The notes under the pieces: model-generated
Database searches by the model: none
What the model saw: only the letters and a program-made list of their open reading frames with translations
Told to the model about the DNA's origin: nothing
Made by a program: the position numbers and the translations under genes
Shown: in pieces, positions 37,201-51,138 of the stretch
Layout: each line of letters opens with the position of its first letter
How positions within the stretch are numbered: the first letter of the stretch is position 1
Assembly (NCBI GenBank): GCA_036365455.1
Contig: JAWQUS010000003.1
Location: 6,530,001-6,594,000 of the forward strand
DNA length: 64,000 nt
Origin: Macrosoma leucophasiata
Taxonomy: Eukaryota; Arthropoda; Insecta; Lepidoptera; Hedylidae
Direction: 5' to 3'

Positions 37201-40200
37201 CACGATAAGAGCCGCTGCCAATCTCGTTTAAATGAGGGCTCTAACCTCTACATATGAAACAATGTGGGTATTACTGAGTATTTATCTATATAAATACACC
37301 AAAGAAAAATAAACAAACCATTGAACCAGGTGCCTATATTTAGTTAGCACATACCTCCTTACCTACCTATATTTTAGTGTGTAGGTACTGTTACTTAGTT
37401 TGTACCTACTGTATCAACGTTTTGATAATAATATTGCTAGGAGTTGAGCGGTATTTTAATTAATAACACCATTGAATGGTTTACGTAATTTTTGTTAAAG
37501 TGTGTGTTTAGCAAAAATAAAATTAAAATTAACTTACATAATAATAATTATGTAATTATTCAACGAAGGTGAAAGAAAATTTTAAAGTTGTATTTTTATT
37601 TCAATTTCCAGTCACAAATTCAAGTTCTTAATGTTATTCGTAGATGTATAACGCTTATGTTATTTAATTATTACGCGTGCATTGAATTGTAATTGTGATT
37701 TAATTAAGGCTGCGTTTCTTCTACAGACATTTTATAATTATCTTCGGCTTCACTACTAGCAAAGCAAAGTACCTGGATTGAGATCACTGCCAGAGAATAT
37801 GCAATAATACTAAGTACCAGTGTTTTCCTATAACTGTCCATATGCGTAGTGGCTTATAGCAGGCCATTACTGCTTCAGGTCATTAATTCTTTCATGCAAT
37901 CATCATCATCAGCACTTCAGCCGAATGAGGTCCACTACTGGACAAAAGCCTTCCCCAAAGATGCCTAAAACAGTGGTGCGCATCATTAGGGGGAGAATAT
38001 GTCATCATCGCCACGCTTGGCATGCGAATTGGCGATCGCAAGACGCTGCTGCCCATACAGCGTTATTGCACCACCCTATTGGAATGGTTTACTACCCGCC
38101 TTTGTTTGATTGACCGACTGCACTAGCGAAAGAGTTCTCCTACGCCTTCAAAATTATTTTTTATTTTTTACTGGTGGTAGAGCTCCAGTGACGGAGCTCG
38201 CGAGCTTAGGCACCATCGCATTACCTAATATACTTGCCGCTAAATGGTAATCTGAGCACTATCCTGTTCCGGTCAGGTGGTAATGTATGGCCTTGTAATT
38301 TTCGGCACAGAGGCATAACGCCTTAAGCCTCAGGAGTGGTAACGCATCTGCATTTTGACCTTGGTCTTTGTGTGGGTGTCTATAGACTGCAGTCATCACT
38401 TAACATCAATGTGAACTGCATGCTTGGTTGCCACTTCCATTACAAAAAAAAAACATAAATTCTCACCTGCATGTACGACAATAGTCATTCGCCAGCCATA
38501 ATTTTTTATGAGTATACGATTGAGTGGCGCAAACACGAAGTTGCCAACGCCGGAGCCACACAACGCCAAGCCAGTGGCAAGCGCACGCCACCGCTCGAAA
38601 TAAAAGCCCACGGTTATGACCGACGGCAAATATATCATGCAGAACCCAACACCTGTTGACAAAGAAATAACATTTGTAAATCTGCCCGAGTTGGCGGGAA
38701 CCTTGAAAGAGGCGTGTGGTGCTCTTATTTTATTTCATTTTCTTGTCTATCTAATTATGATTTGCAATCCCTACTTCCCTACTAATATTATAAATGCGGA
38801 AGTAACTCTGTCTGTCTGTCTGTTACGTTTTCACGTCCAAACGACTGAACCGATTTTAATGAAATTTGGTACAGAGATAGAGTTGACTTTGAGAAAATAA
38901 AAGGCTACTTTTTAAACGACATCCACGCGGGCGAAGCCGCGGGCAACAGCTAGTTTTCAATTAACGGCATTCCATTTTAAGCTATATAAATGACATTGAA
39001 TTATTTTCTGAAACTACCGTATAAGTAAAAGTTTCCTTACATTCATACCAGTTTTTTGCGTTTTTTTCCGCATATTTTACTGCAATATTTTATCGATACG
39101 GAAACGTGATAAAATCGTCTAATGTAGATATAGGTATACATAGCTATACATAACATATACCTACACCTATAAAGAACATAATTCCAAATTCAAATTAGGC
39201 AAATGTGTGATTTTCATTTGATTTTCGTACTGTCAAGATGAGTGAATCTAATGAAGAAATTCGATACATTTTAAAATTTTACAACAAAAAATTTTTCCGA
39301 TGTTTATGGGCCTAGTGCAGTGTCTGTGAGAGTAGCACAAATTTGGTTTAAGCGTTTTCAATCCGGAAATTTTGATGTCAAAGATGCACCTCGCTCTGAT
39401 CGCCCTATTACGGATAAAATGGATGCCATTTTTGAAAAATTGGAGCAAGATCGACATGTCAGTAGTTACGACGTAGCTGAAGAACTGAGAATTGATCACA
39501 AAACAGTTTTGGCGCATTTGAAAAAAGCGGGGTACAAAAAAAAGCTCGATATTTGGGTACCTCACGAGCTCACTGAAAGAAACCTAATGATGAACCGTGT
39601 ACTCATTTGTGATTCTTTATTACGACGTAATGAAACCGAATCATTTTTGAAGAAGCTGATAACTGGTGATGAAAAGTGGATCACGTATGACAAGAACGTG
39701 CGAAAAAGGTCGTGGTCAAAGGCCGGTCAGGCTTCACAGACTGTGGCGAAACCCGGGTTAACTCGCAATAAGGTGATGTTGTGTGTGTGGTGGGATTGGA
39801 AGGGCATTATTCATAATGAGCTATTACCACCAGGCAGGACTATCGATTCTGAACTATACTGCGAACAACTGATGAGATTAAAGCAAGAAGTTGAGAGAAA
39901 GCGGCCGGAATTGATCAACAGAAGGGGTGTGGTGTTTCATCATGATAACGCTAGACCTCACACATCTATAGCCACTCAGCAAAAATTAAGAGAGTTTGGC
40001 TGGGAGGTGTTAATGCATCCGCCGTATAGTCCTGACCTTGCACCTTCAGATTTCCACCTGTTTCGGTCTCTTCAGAATTCTTTATGCAATGTTAGGTTAA
40101 CATCACGAGAGGACTTCCAAATCCACTTGTCGCGGTATTTTGATGAGAAGTCCCAAAATTTTTATAGCAATGGGATCATGTCCCCTACCTACAAGATGGC

Positions 40201-43200
40201 AAAAGGTTATCGAACAAAATGGTACATACATACTTTAGTTAAATTTAAATAAACTATATTAAAAAATGTTTTGAATTATCTTAAAAAATGCGAAGAAACT
40301 TTTTCCCCAACCTTATATTTATTCATGAAATCTTTAATGCACACGTCATAAAAAATGTACGTAGGTACATACGGTGGACTAAATGCCTTTAAGCATTATC
40401 TGTCTATAAATGATTCGCCAGTAAAGTTTTGGCTCATGCCTAAATTTAAAAAAAATATATACGAGTAGTAATCACTCACCTCCTACAACACCATAAACAA
40501 GATAAAGATACTCCACACTTGAAGCCCAGTATGACAGCGCAAAAGCAATGCTGGCTATTACGCTACCAATCATGGTCACCACACGGAAGCCATACCTGAA
40601 AGAAAAAGTTTAATTTCAGTATGTGAGCGTAATTATATTAATATAACTACCTATCTCTTCAATTACACATGAAGTGTTTGAGAACTAACTACTGGGACTA
40701 CAGTAGTAGTCGAGTAGGTAGTAACTCGACCGCCTAATTTGATCGCCTTACGGCCAAATACTCAAACGTCACTTAAATCTAAGTGGAATTTAAAAGTCTT
40801 CTGTCTTTATAAAACACGTTCAAATGATAGAGATAGCGCACATTTGAGGGTTGCTTAAAATTGAGTGACGTTTGAGTATTCGGCCATTAGGTATACGATG
40901 CTGCCGATCCCACTATATTTACAACCCAACATTATTATATTTACAACCCTCCCCCCCTATTGAAATGTTTTGACCGCCATTGTTCGGTTGTCACATATCA
41001 GTCTAATCCCAACCTGGACTTCCCAACCTGGGGGACACGCCCCCCTAGGGAGGCGTAGAGAGATGTCAGGTGGGGCGCTGCGCAACTGCGTGCCGTACCT
41101 AGGTATTCGACTCGGTTCTGTTAAAGTTCGTGCGCATAAAAATCCAAGTTCCTCCAGCAAGTAATACTTGATAAGCCAGTAGGTATAGATATTAAAAAAA
41201 AATAGTTACAGGATAAAATTCATATAAAAAAGAAAATATAATAAAAATAACAGGAAAAATAAATTACGGGTGATTTGAGGTCGGGAAGTGGGACTTTTTC
41301 TTTTTTGGGGGGCTTTTTAGCTTTAAAACGGGTTTATTACGATTTCAGGAAAAACTACAAGTCCTACTATAAAACCTTGAATGGCAAAATTGTAGGCCAT
41401 AAAAAGGACTACAACTTTTATCTTCACACTTTTTTCACATCACCTCAAAATAATTACTTTATAATAATTGCGAAAAAGGCAAATAACCGACATTTTGGTT
41501 TTTTATTTTTCTCTCACACAAAACAAATCGGGTTTTTATGAAACTTGGCGAAAATGGTCGCTTTTATGCCACAAATGTCCTGTAGTTAGATTTTTTGCAG
41601 AATCGCGATAAACCAATTTCAAACCTAAAAAGCCGATATCCTCCCACTTTGTGACCTAAAATCGCAAATCGTAATTTGCGTTTCCTTTTATATTTATTAT
41701 TTTCCGTTCCTTGATCAATGGGTATCGTACTGTTACTATTTTCTATAATTCTTCATCAATTTCAAAGCTATGTGCACTGGCATATGGTTGGTCTTTTCAT
41801 CATCAACATTTCAGCCAAATGACGTCCACAGATGGACAAAGGCCTCTCTCAAAGATTGTCACAATGAACAGACCTGGGCCGCCCTCATCCAGCGATTGCC
41901 CGCGTCCTTCGCCACTTCGTCGGTCCATCTTGTCGGGGGCCTGCCTACACTTCGCCTTCCGGTACGTGGTCGCCACTCGAGAACTCTTCTGCGCAACGAC
42001 CGTCAGTTCTTCAAGCTATGTGGACAGGGCTAGCTCGAAGTCTAGTAGTAATAGTCTCGCTATTCGGTGAGCTATGTCTGTAACTTTGGTTCTCATGTGG
42101 ATCTCCTCATTTCTAATTCGATCTTGCAGAGAAACTTCAAGCATAGCTCTCTCCATTGCTCTCTGCATAACCTTGAGCCTTCTTGTGAGGCCCATAGTGA
42201 GCGACCACCTTTCTGTTCCTTGTGTCATCACTGGCAACACACACTTGTCAAAGACCTTTTTCTTGAGACAGGTAAGTTTAGGTAAGTCGTACGAGAAGAT
42301 GTATCGCAACTTCCCGAACGCTGCGCTACCGAATAGGATTCGGCGAGAGGTCAATCTCTTTTACGAAGTTGTACCGACATTTGACATGATCTTTGTCTTG
42401 TTCATGTTCATTTTAAGGTCCACTCGTTGGGAGGCCCTACTGAGGCCATTGAGCTTTGTGCCATTTTCTTCCAGTCATGACTACGATATCATCCACAAAT
42501 CTGAGGCGGGAGATGTACTCACCGTTAATGCTGATGCCGAGTCCATTCCAGTCCAGAAGCTTGAAGACATCTTCCAATGCAGCGGTGAACAGTTTCGGAG
42601 ATATAACATCTCTCTGTCTCACGCCTCGCTGGAGTTGGATAGGTTTCGAGTTTTGATCCTGAAGACGATCTGACATAGTGGCATTTTCGTACAAGCTCCA
42701 CAGCACCTCGATGTATCCGTAGTCAACTTGGCGCCTCTAGAGTGACTGTTACACAGCCCAAATTTCAACTGAATCGAAGGCCTTTTCATAGTCCAGGAAT
42801 AGACTATGCATACGACCTGGTTATATTCTTCGGTCTTCTGTTTGACCTGCCACAGCGGGTGTATGTGGTCTATGGTACTAAAGCCTTTACAGAACCCGGC
42901 TTATTCGGGAAGCTGGAAGTCGTCGAGTCTGCGAGATAGACGGTTCGAAATCACTCTCGAAAACAGCTTATAGACGTGAAGAGTCCCGGGGGCTTTAAAT
43001 TTTTAGATCCCTATTTAAAAAAACAGTATCACCATACTTCTGTGCCACACTTGTGGCGTTTTTCCCTCGAGTATGCCGAAATTTGACAACTTTAAAAGGG
43101 CTTCTAATACTGGTTTTCGCCGTCACCCGGCCTGTTGTTGTTTCTGAGCTTTTTGAGAGTTGCGCTAATGGTTGGTCTTTTATAATTAAAATGTAACTTA

Positions 43201-46200
43201 AAAATGTCACGGAGTAATAATCAAGGCAAAGTCAGTTATTGATATAGGATTAGCACGTTGAAGTGGCAGTAGGCCGGCAATGTCTGCCCGACAATTGTTG
43301 GAGCAGACGTGTCCTAGAGAGGTGAGCACGTCTAGGCCGCCGTAGTGTAAGAGTCTTTGTACTGACAACTTTAGGAGGATAGAGATTTGTGGCGCGACCT
43401 GAAAGAGGCCTTCAACTGTGGACGGTAATAGCCTGTTGACTGATTGACTGATAAGAAATGTAAATGTGAAAGTGCTTAATGATATCCAAATGTATTCCAT
43501 CGTTAATTTTCCTTAATCTGCTATCTCCGGTAGCCTGGTGGTAGCAGGCCACTACTACTACGCTGAGGTCCTGTGTTCGATTCCCGGGTAGAGGGTTATT
43601 AGAGATAATGGTGTAAAGTCCTTTGTGTATCTCTGGATCTATTGGAATTTTTCCACTTTCGGGAAATTTACCAGTACCTCGAAGTTTGGTAATGTGCCCG
43701 GAGATGTCAACAGGCTCGCCACGTGGGTGTTTGCATGTATGCTTGAGTGCATGCATTTATCTCTGCCTACTCCTTCGAGGACTACAGGCATTACGTTTTT
43801 TTTTTTAGTTACTTTAATATATTGTATCTGTATTCAACCTATGTGAAATACCTACATTTAAACAATTTAATTGAAAAAAAGTGCGTTCCAAATTTTTGTT
43901 GAAACTTACCTAAGGGGGGCTACTCTATGAAAATATTATTTTTTGCTCGGGGAGGCTCGGCAAAATAAAGGTTGGGAAACCCTGAGTCTAATCTATTTAG
44001 GCGGTCGGGAGAAAGGGGGATATAAAAAGCTAATAGTCACAAGCAATGTTCTTCATCAGACGCAAGCATTGAGTTACGCATCAGGTCGGTCAGACGGATA
44101 TAAGCGCTTAGACTAACATCTCTTACCTCATCGCAATGCATTCAGCCCTTGTGTATTTTTGGGAATGTCTATAGGCTGCAGGCTGTAGCCTATATACAAA
44201 AGCCAAAAATACACGCGGTAAACGCTTACCACCAGTGAGGACTACGTGTTTGTCACTATCACAACAGTAATTACTCAGCAACCATTATTTAATTATACAG
44301 TAAAATGAAAAAATAAAATCTTACTTGTTAGCCAGGGCTGATACGAACGGTCCCACAATAAGATAAAAGCCAGACAGAAGGGAGTTGACCGGCGCTACAG
44401 CTCCTTCGCTTACCTGTAAACAAAACAGAAATTTAAGGTAAAATGGAAAGAAAAATTTGTCGTTCACGTTAACGTTTAAAATATAAACGTTATTTAATTG
44501 ATATATTTAGAACGTCCTTTATACAGTAATGCCTGAACAACTGCAAAATTCTATTCGTATAATTATGTAAGTTTTTTATCACCACATGTCTATCTTAATA
44601 TTTCTCCTTATTAACCTGTAATAACTTAAAATATTATTTAATATTTAACAAAAGTTATGTTATCTACTATACTCCCTAATAATTTTTCATTGAACAGTTG
44701 TCCATACAGACAGGACATGTTCATCAAAGTGTAACAAGCCATATGTGTTGGCAGCAAGTACCTATTACTTATTATACGACACAATGTAATTATAATCATT
44801 GTTTGTAGCATTGAAACAGGAAGTTACAAAAAGTCAAGGGTAAGTTTATTGGTATGTATTATGTAGAATGTAGATATTTAAATTATATTGTAGCGAGATT
44901 ATCTTACTTACAAGTTTCTACTTGTTAGTTAACTTGGGCGTTCTTCAGTAATCTACTGATAGATGTATGAAGTAGGTATTCTGTGGTAATAAGGGTATTA
45001 ACACGTAGGTGTATGTAACGTAATTGGTTAATGGTGGCTCTATGTATGAATTAATGCAACCTCTGCCTACACTTTCCGGCAACACAGGCACTAAATCATA
45101 TCACAGTTTTTTTTCTTTATTATTCAGTTTCAACGGTTTTAGATGCATTTCATACATGTGTCTCGCGGCGAAATATAAAAAAAATGAATGTGATTGATGT
45201 TCATATATATTTTTTTTATATTTCGTATAATCGAATGTTTAACGGAATCCTGATAAACCGCGACTCCATGTATGCAATGTGTGCGTTTATCCGAATGATG
45301 GAGTCAATCTCTACTGTGGTGTGATCACGGGGAATACGATATTCCCCGTGGTACCACTGGTGTAACCAATGGTGTGCCCACGGGGAACGCACCCTTAGGT
45401 ACTTATCTTGTTTTTGGACCAATCGTGAATGACGGAACCCGTGTGAATGAGCCCTTAAGTAACCATATTTACTTCATGTGGTTATAGAGCTGTGTAAATA
45501 AACGCGAGGTCTCGGTCGTGGAAGTAAACATAACTTCGCTTCTACGAAGATTAATTTCCGTTGTGCTCTCACGCTTGACCTAATGGCCTTGTTAGTTGAC
45601 ACTTGACAGTGTCAATTCCGACGCATTTCGCTAAGTATTAATTGGAGTGATCAATTCTTAAGAATATCCGCAGTTTGCACAATGACACAGAACTGTCCAT
45701 CATTATTTGGCGAAGGCAAGACAAGGCTGTCTTGATTCCTAACATTTAAATTAAAAATAAAGATATGTATAAATTGCTTGTTTTTATTGCTTGTTATTTA
45801 ACAAACAATAAAACATAGTTTTTACATTTTAGCCATGATGCATTCAGCTCTGAGCTAGGTCATTCGTTGACTGTTGGCATAACGGGACCTAGGCGACTTA
45901 GGTACCTAATGTAATAGGCACAGCATTTCAACGAAGCCCTTGGTACACACAACAAGTTTACATTGTTGTCCTGCCGAGCCTTTACCGTTACTCATGAGCG
46001 TGAATTACATGAGTGAACAGCCATGGAAGTAATTTTATTATAGGTACGCTATGGGTACAATACCCATAGTTCTCATGTGGATGTTTTACCTATTCCATTT
46101 ATAAGAAAGTTTAATTTATTTGGAAATGACGATGTTAACAAGCCTGCAGTTCACAAGGATGGTAAGTGGCTACTGCAGCCCAGTGCCGGATGAAACCGAT

Positions 46201-49200
46201 GCGGGGCCCGTAGCAAATGTGACGATGGGGCCCTAGAGTTACATCGCCTACTGAAATTTAGGATGTAGGTAAATCAAACAGAACATTTACGAAAAGGAAT
46301 CGAAAACGATATTAGGAGATCCCCCCTGCAAGTATTGTGGTATTGCCAACTTGCAACGTACCTATATAATTACAGTGTGGCCAACGCTCACTTTGAGAAA
46401 AGCTAAGGTGTATTACCTACATTTTTTACATATTTGTGTTTTTTTTAGCACAGGCGCGGGGCCTCCTATGCACGGAGCCCGTAGCATATGCTGCCTCCTG
46501 CTATATGGCTAATCCGGCACTCGGCACTGCTGCAGCCTATAGACATCTACACAAAAACCCGAGCTCAAAATACAGATGCGTTGCCAACCATGGCCATACA
46601 AAACCATTCAACCGGAACACGATAGCGCCGAACACTACCATTTGGCGTCAGATAGGCTAAGTAATACCCTGGTGCCTACAACACACAACACAGAACAGTA
46701 ACTCCCACACTCTACCACAACTTAATATATCGATAATACAACTGTAATGATTCGCAGGGTCGGACGGATCTGGAAGGGTCCAGCAGGATTGCCACTAGCC
46801 GGGGGCTCAAGACTGACTTATGGAATATGGAATACTCATGCGGCAAGCTCGCAAGCTAGGTCTGTGGGGAGGCCATGAAGGACTGTATGGCCAGTTCGCC
46901 GCCAAAGATTTGTACGCAACTAAACGTAAAAAGAAAATATTCAGACTTTTCAGAAATCTATTTGAATAATTGTACCAAAGTTAAAATACGCAAAAACCTA
47001 TTTTTTGTACTTTTATCCACATGCTAGGTAAGTAGTTAACGTCTTATTAAAGATAGGTATGAAGTTTAATTAATTTAAACATTTAGTAATGCCAATAAAG
47101 CGCGCAAAACCTGGCAAGTTATCGTTTTATTGCACGTTATAGAAATAATTTAATGTCAATGATACTCAACACGTATTGTTCATTGATTGACATTGAACAA
47201 GGACATATTCGTTTAAAAAAAAGAAAAACCGGTTGGTTCATACCTCTAACAACATCGTTACAAAAAACAACGCGTAATAATTTACGCCGCAAATTGGGTC
47301 GTAAAAAATGGTGAGATCTTTCATTGATGATAGATTGATAGATTATATTTATTTATTTAATTGATCAATGTATTAATGAGATTTATTTAAAACATTTTAC
47401 TATAAACAGTGTAAGATCTGACCTTGATTTCTTGTGAAGATGTTTAGAGGCTGTAATATTCACAAAAGCATGCAGTTCTTCACAAAAACCAATGTTGCAT
47501 AACCCTTGCTATGGCCTAAGTTGTTTTGCCTCTGGGGTGCCTTCGAGCTCCGATACTAGACTGGCCTACCATTTGTCATTCTTCCTGACATTCGTCGGAA
47601 TCTTTTTTTTACTTAGTGCATTTTAGAGATATAGCCTATTAAATAAAGTTGGTGGCATTTTGTTTGATATAGGTTTATTACAGTGCATTGTACCTATAGT
47701 AAAATAGAATAACAGAGCTATAACACGGTTATACAGGTTGCCACGAAAACTTCATTGTAAATGATCTGATAAAGTAGCCATCGCTTTACTCGAATTACTG
47801 ACTGTTACTCTGACAGACTCTAACTGACTGACTGACTGATAATTAATTGACTGACTGATTCTGACTTTTACGCTGCTTAAGAATACGAAATATCGTTTTA
47901 CTTGACACTGGCAATATGCGAAACAGCAATGCCATAATTAAAAAAAAGGCATTTAAAACAAGTAGGTAAACGTCACAACTTAAACGTCTGCATCACAGAG
48001 TACTATAATACATATGCGTCTGCATTTTTGACCCTACCGTCGTCGGGCGATTGCGAATTGGAGATGCAAATTATGTTTACACAAACTGTCTAGCACACGT
48101 TGTAGACGATTCATATAGGTAGGTATGTTCCTATACATTTGTTTTCGGAGCATTCGTACACTATACAAAGACAAGAATTGTTTTATATTATTTCGCATTA
48201 ACACATGCTTGTGAAATATATTTTATTTAAAGAAAAATGGAAAGAAAAATTTGACTTCAGGTGAGACTCGAACAACAAATAGATGGCGCTGCTGCTACCA
48301 TAAAGCAATGCAATAAATGTGAAGGAAAGATTTGACAAATCGGGCAGGACTTCAGTAGCTCAATTGGAAGAGCGGCTGGACTAGATTCCCAGTAGGCCGC
48401 GAGTTCGAGTCTCGCCTGAAGTCAAATTTTTCTTTCCATTTTTCTTTAAATAAAATATATTTCACAAGTATGTGTTAATGCGAAATAATATAAAACAATT
48501 ATTAAGGGTAAAAGCGACTTCTTTACGATATTCAATAAACTGCAAAGTCTATTATATCGGTTGCCTAACTAGCATAGCTTGGCAATAGATGGCGCTGCTG
48601 CTACCATAAAGCAATGCAATAAATGTGAAGGAAAGATTTGACAAATCGGGCAGGACTTCAATAGCTCAATTGGAAGAGCGGCTGGACTAGATTCCCAGTA
48701 GGCCGCGAGTTCGAGTCTCGCCTGAAGTCAAATTTTTCTTTCCATTTTTCTTTAAATAAAATAAAGACAAGAATATTGTATTGCTGTGTCCGACATAGGT
48801 AGGTACACTTCTTCAAGTATTTATAACCTACACTTCTTCAAGTATTTATAACAAAACAATGAAACAGTAAATATTGTAAGTTTTCATAGTGATATAATGG
48901 TAACGAGGTACCACCACATTACTGGTATCTGGGGGCACGGTAGTGCCCCCGCCAAGACGAGCCAAGCGAAGCGCAAGGGCACTAGGTACCTACCTTTTCT
49001 CGAAACGTTTCGTCGTTTATAAGGTACATTGTCATATTCTCTGACTTTACTACTTGCCGCTAAATTATAGTGTTCACCTTTATCGTGTGCCGATACATGG
49101 CAAATCTCTGTGTTTTATGTAAGTTGATGTGTATAAGCTACAGTTTCTCTTACCATCAATGTGAACTGTATAGTTGTATAATATGTACCTACCTACTTGT

Positions 49201-51107
49201 TTGCCACTTCATGACATATAAAATACGTCAAACAATACTAAATACATATTTATTATGACTTATCACATTCTAATATTGTTAAATGGTTTTAGTATTGTTT
49301 GTCGCATTTATTTTTATTGTGCATAGGTACCTAGTGTTGAAAGTTGTCATTAACTACTTAATACCAATTTGCTTGCGACCTAAAATTATATAATGTGTTG
49401 ATGCAATAATCAACGAATATTTCTCAAAGTATGAGAAATTCCATTCTTTCTCTTGCGTGGCGTGTTGGCGCCGTCCCAATAATTGCTAGTAAAAGACACC
49501 ACGGCAGAATTTTATTTGTAAAGGCGCCATGTTCTTCTACAATTCATTGCGCGATGTGACAATGACAGAGCTAGATTTCTTATTTTATAACTAATTCGTC
49601 TACGCTCCGCCTACGGCTACAGCTGTTCTCGTCAAATTTGCCTTGTCACTTATCATCCGCCAGGGTTCAACCCTTGTTCATATATCAAATTTCATCACAG
49701 TCGATTCAAAACTTATTATGATAAATATAACTACGTTAAGAAAAACCGACTTCAAAACTGAAAAGTAAAAAATAATTCTTTAATTGTAATTATATTCTAC
49801 CTATTATTTATATGTGCTATTTACTAATAGGTTTGAAGTCGGTGCCAACATTTCCATCACTGGAATTCTAGAAACAAAGGTTAATGGTAAACTTCCGCAT
49901 TGTAATTCGGGACTGTTGTATTTCGATAGCTCCGTAATCTGCTTTCGATTTAAAAACTATTCTACTTCCTAGAGCTCGAACTCGTATAATTTTTATCGCG
50001 CCAACATAAAACCTACGTAATGTAGGTATGCCTTTATGGTCGCTATCATTTATGGTATACCGTTAACCTGGTTAAAACGCAACAATCATTAGTTATTAAA
50101 ATCCATTCGATTCGACTGCCAACGATATGGATCAAAAATGCAATAAAACTGTCTCGAGGCCGACAGTGCGTTGCCCTTTGCGACTTTGTGGTCTGTGGTG
50201 CACTTGGTTCCGCCATGAGGGTTGACGCTTGACGCACTTAACATACGAAAGCTGTATTTGATGTTTTACATGTTTTTTGTTATTTTCTTTTAACTTTTTC
50301 GCAGGTTTTCGCGAGCTAGATATTAAATTTGCGGATGTTCTCGCGTATACAACACTCCCAAACTTCTTCTTATAGGTACCTACCTACCCGACGTTTCGGT
50401 CGCTTTCCAGGAACCGTGGTCACGGGCAGACTAATATGACGATGTTCAGCCTGGTCTTATAAAGCTGATACAGAACAAAGCCCTAGTGCGATGTAAACTA
50501 CTAGTGGCGTTTGGGAGTGTTGTATACGCGAGAAAATCCACAAATTAAATTTCTACAATATTTTAATTTTTTATGTAGGTAATGAAGGTGGCAGACAAGC
50601 ATGCAGTTAACGTCGATGTTAAGTGATGACTGCAGCCTATAGACACCCACACTATGACCAGAAGTCAAAATATCTGTGTTTATCACATTATTATCTCTAT
50701 GACTATCACATAACATATCTATTATTACACAGCCATACATTACCATCTAAACGGAACACGGAACACTATAGTGCTGAACCTACCATTTGGCGGCAAAGAT
50801 AAAGGTCTTGGATTAGGTAATGCGGTGGTGCCTACGCCCTCGAGCGCCTACACTGAAAATCTACCATCAGTTGTTTTTTATTATTTATTTATAGGACATT
50901 AGCAACCCTAAATTCGCACTGATAGAAAAACATGCAAATTTTTGCACCGCTTATGATAGAGCTTCTTAAAATAAATAATGCCGTCATCTATACTTATAAT
51001 AAAACTGTAGAAGTGTAAATTCTGTACATTAAAAATATTGAAAAAATAAATACTAGGGGATGTTATTAGATCGATACCGAACACAAATATGTGATTAGAT
51101 TTTTTTT

Positions 51108-51138
<31 letters not shown>

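Larger units (their letters stand above)
41008..43984. mobile_element. Composite hAT-like element with nested repeats
   Basis: An exact 8-bp direct repeat, AGTCTAAT, lies at 41000-41007 and 43985-43992. The right end, reversed, reads CAGGGTTTCCCAACC; the left end has TTCCCAACCTGGGGG. It contains a MITE-like element (41261-41677), an RTE fragment (41796-43000) and a type 2 SINE (43521-43805). The left border is not a clean CAGGG, so the call is moderate. Confidence 0.6.
48167..48774 (+). mobile_element. Multimeric tRNA-like retroposon with inverted 5' arm
   Basis: A 12-bp direct repeat, AAAGACAAGAAT, bounds the insertion at 48167-48178 and 48763-48774. Inside are an inverted arm (48176-48273), a first unit with a tRNA-like core (48349-48422) and tail to 48500, a spacer, and a second unit (48583-48762) with core 48655-48728. 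The left arm is the reverse complement of 48403-48500 with about two mismatches in 98. A third, truncated member lies at 62563-62660. Confidence 0.75.

Noticed and set aside
48349..48422. Functional tRNA gene
   Set aside because: The nine-base anticodon loop and its place inside a repeated element argue for a pseudo-tRNA.
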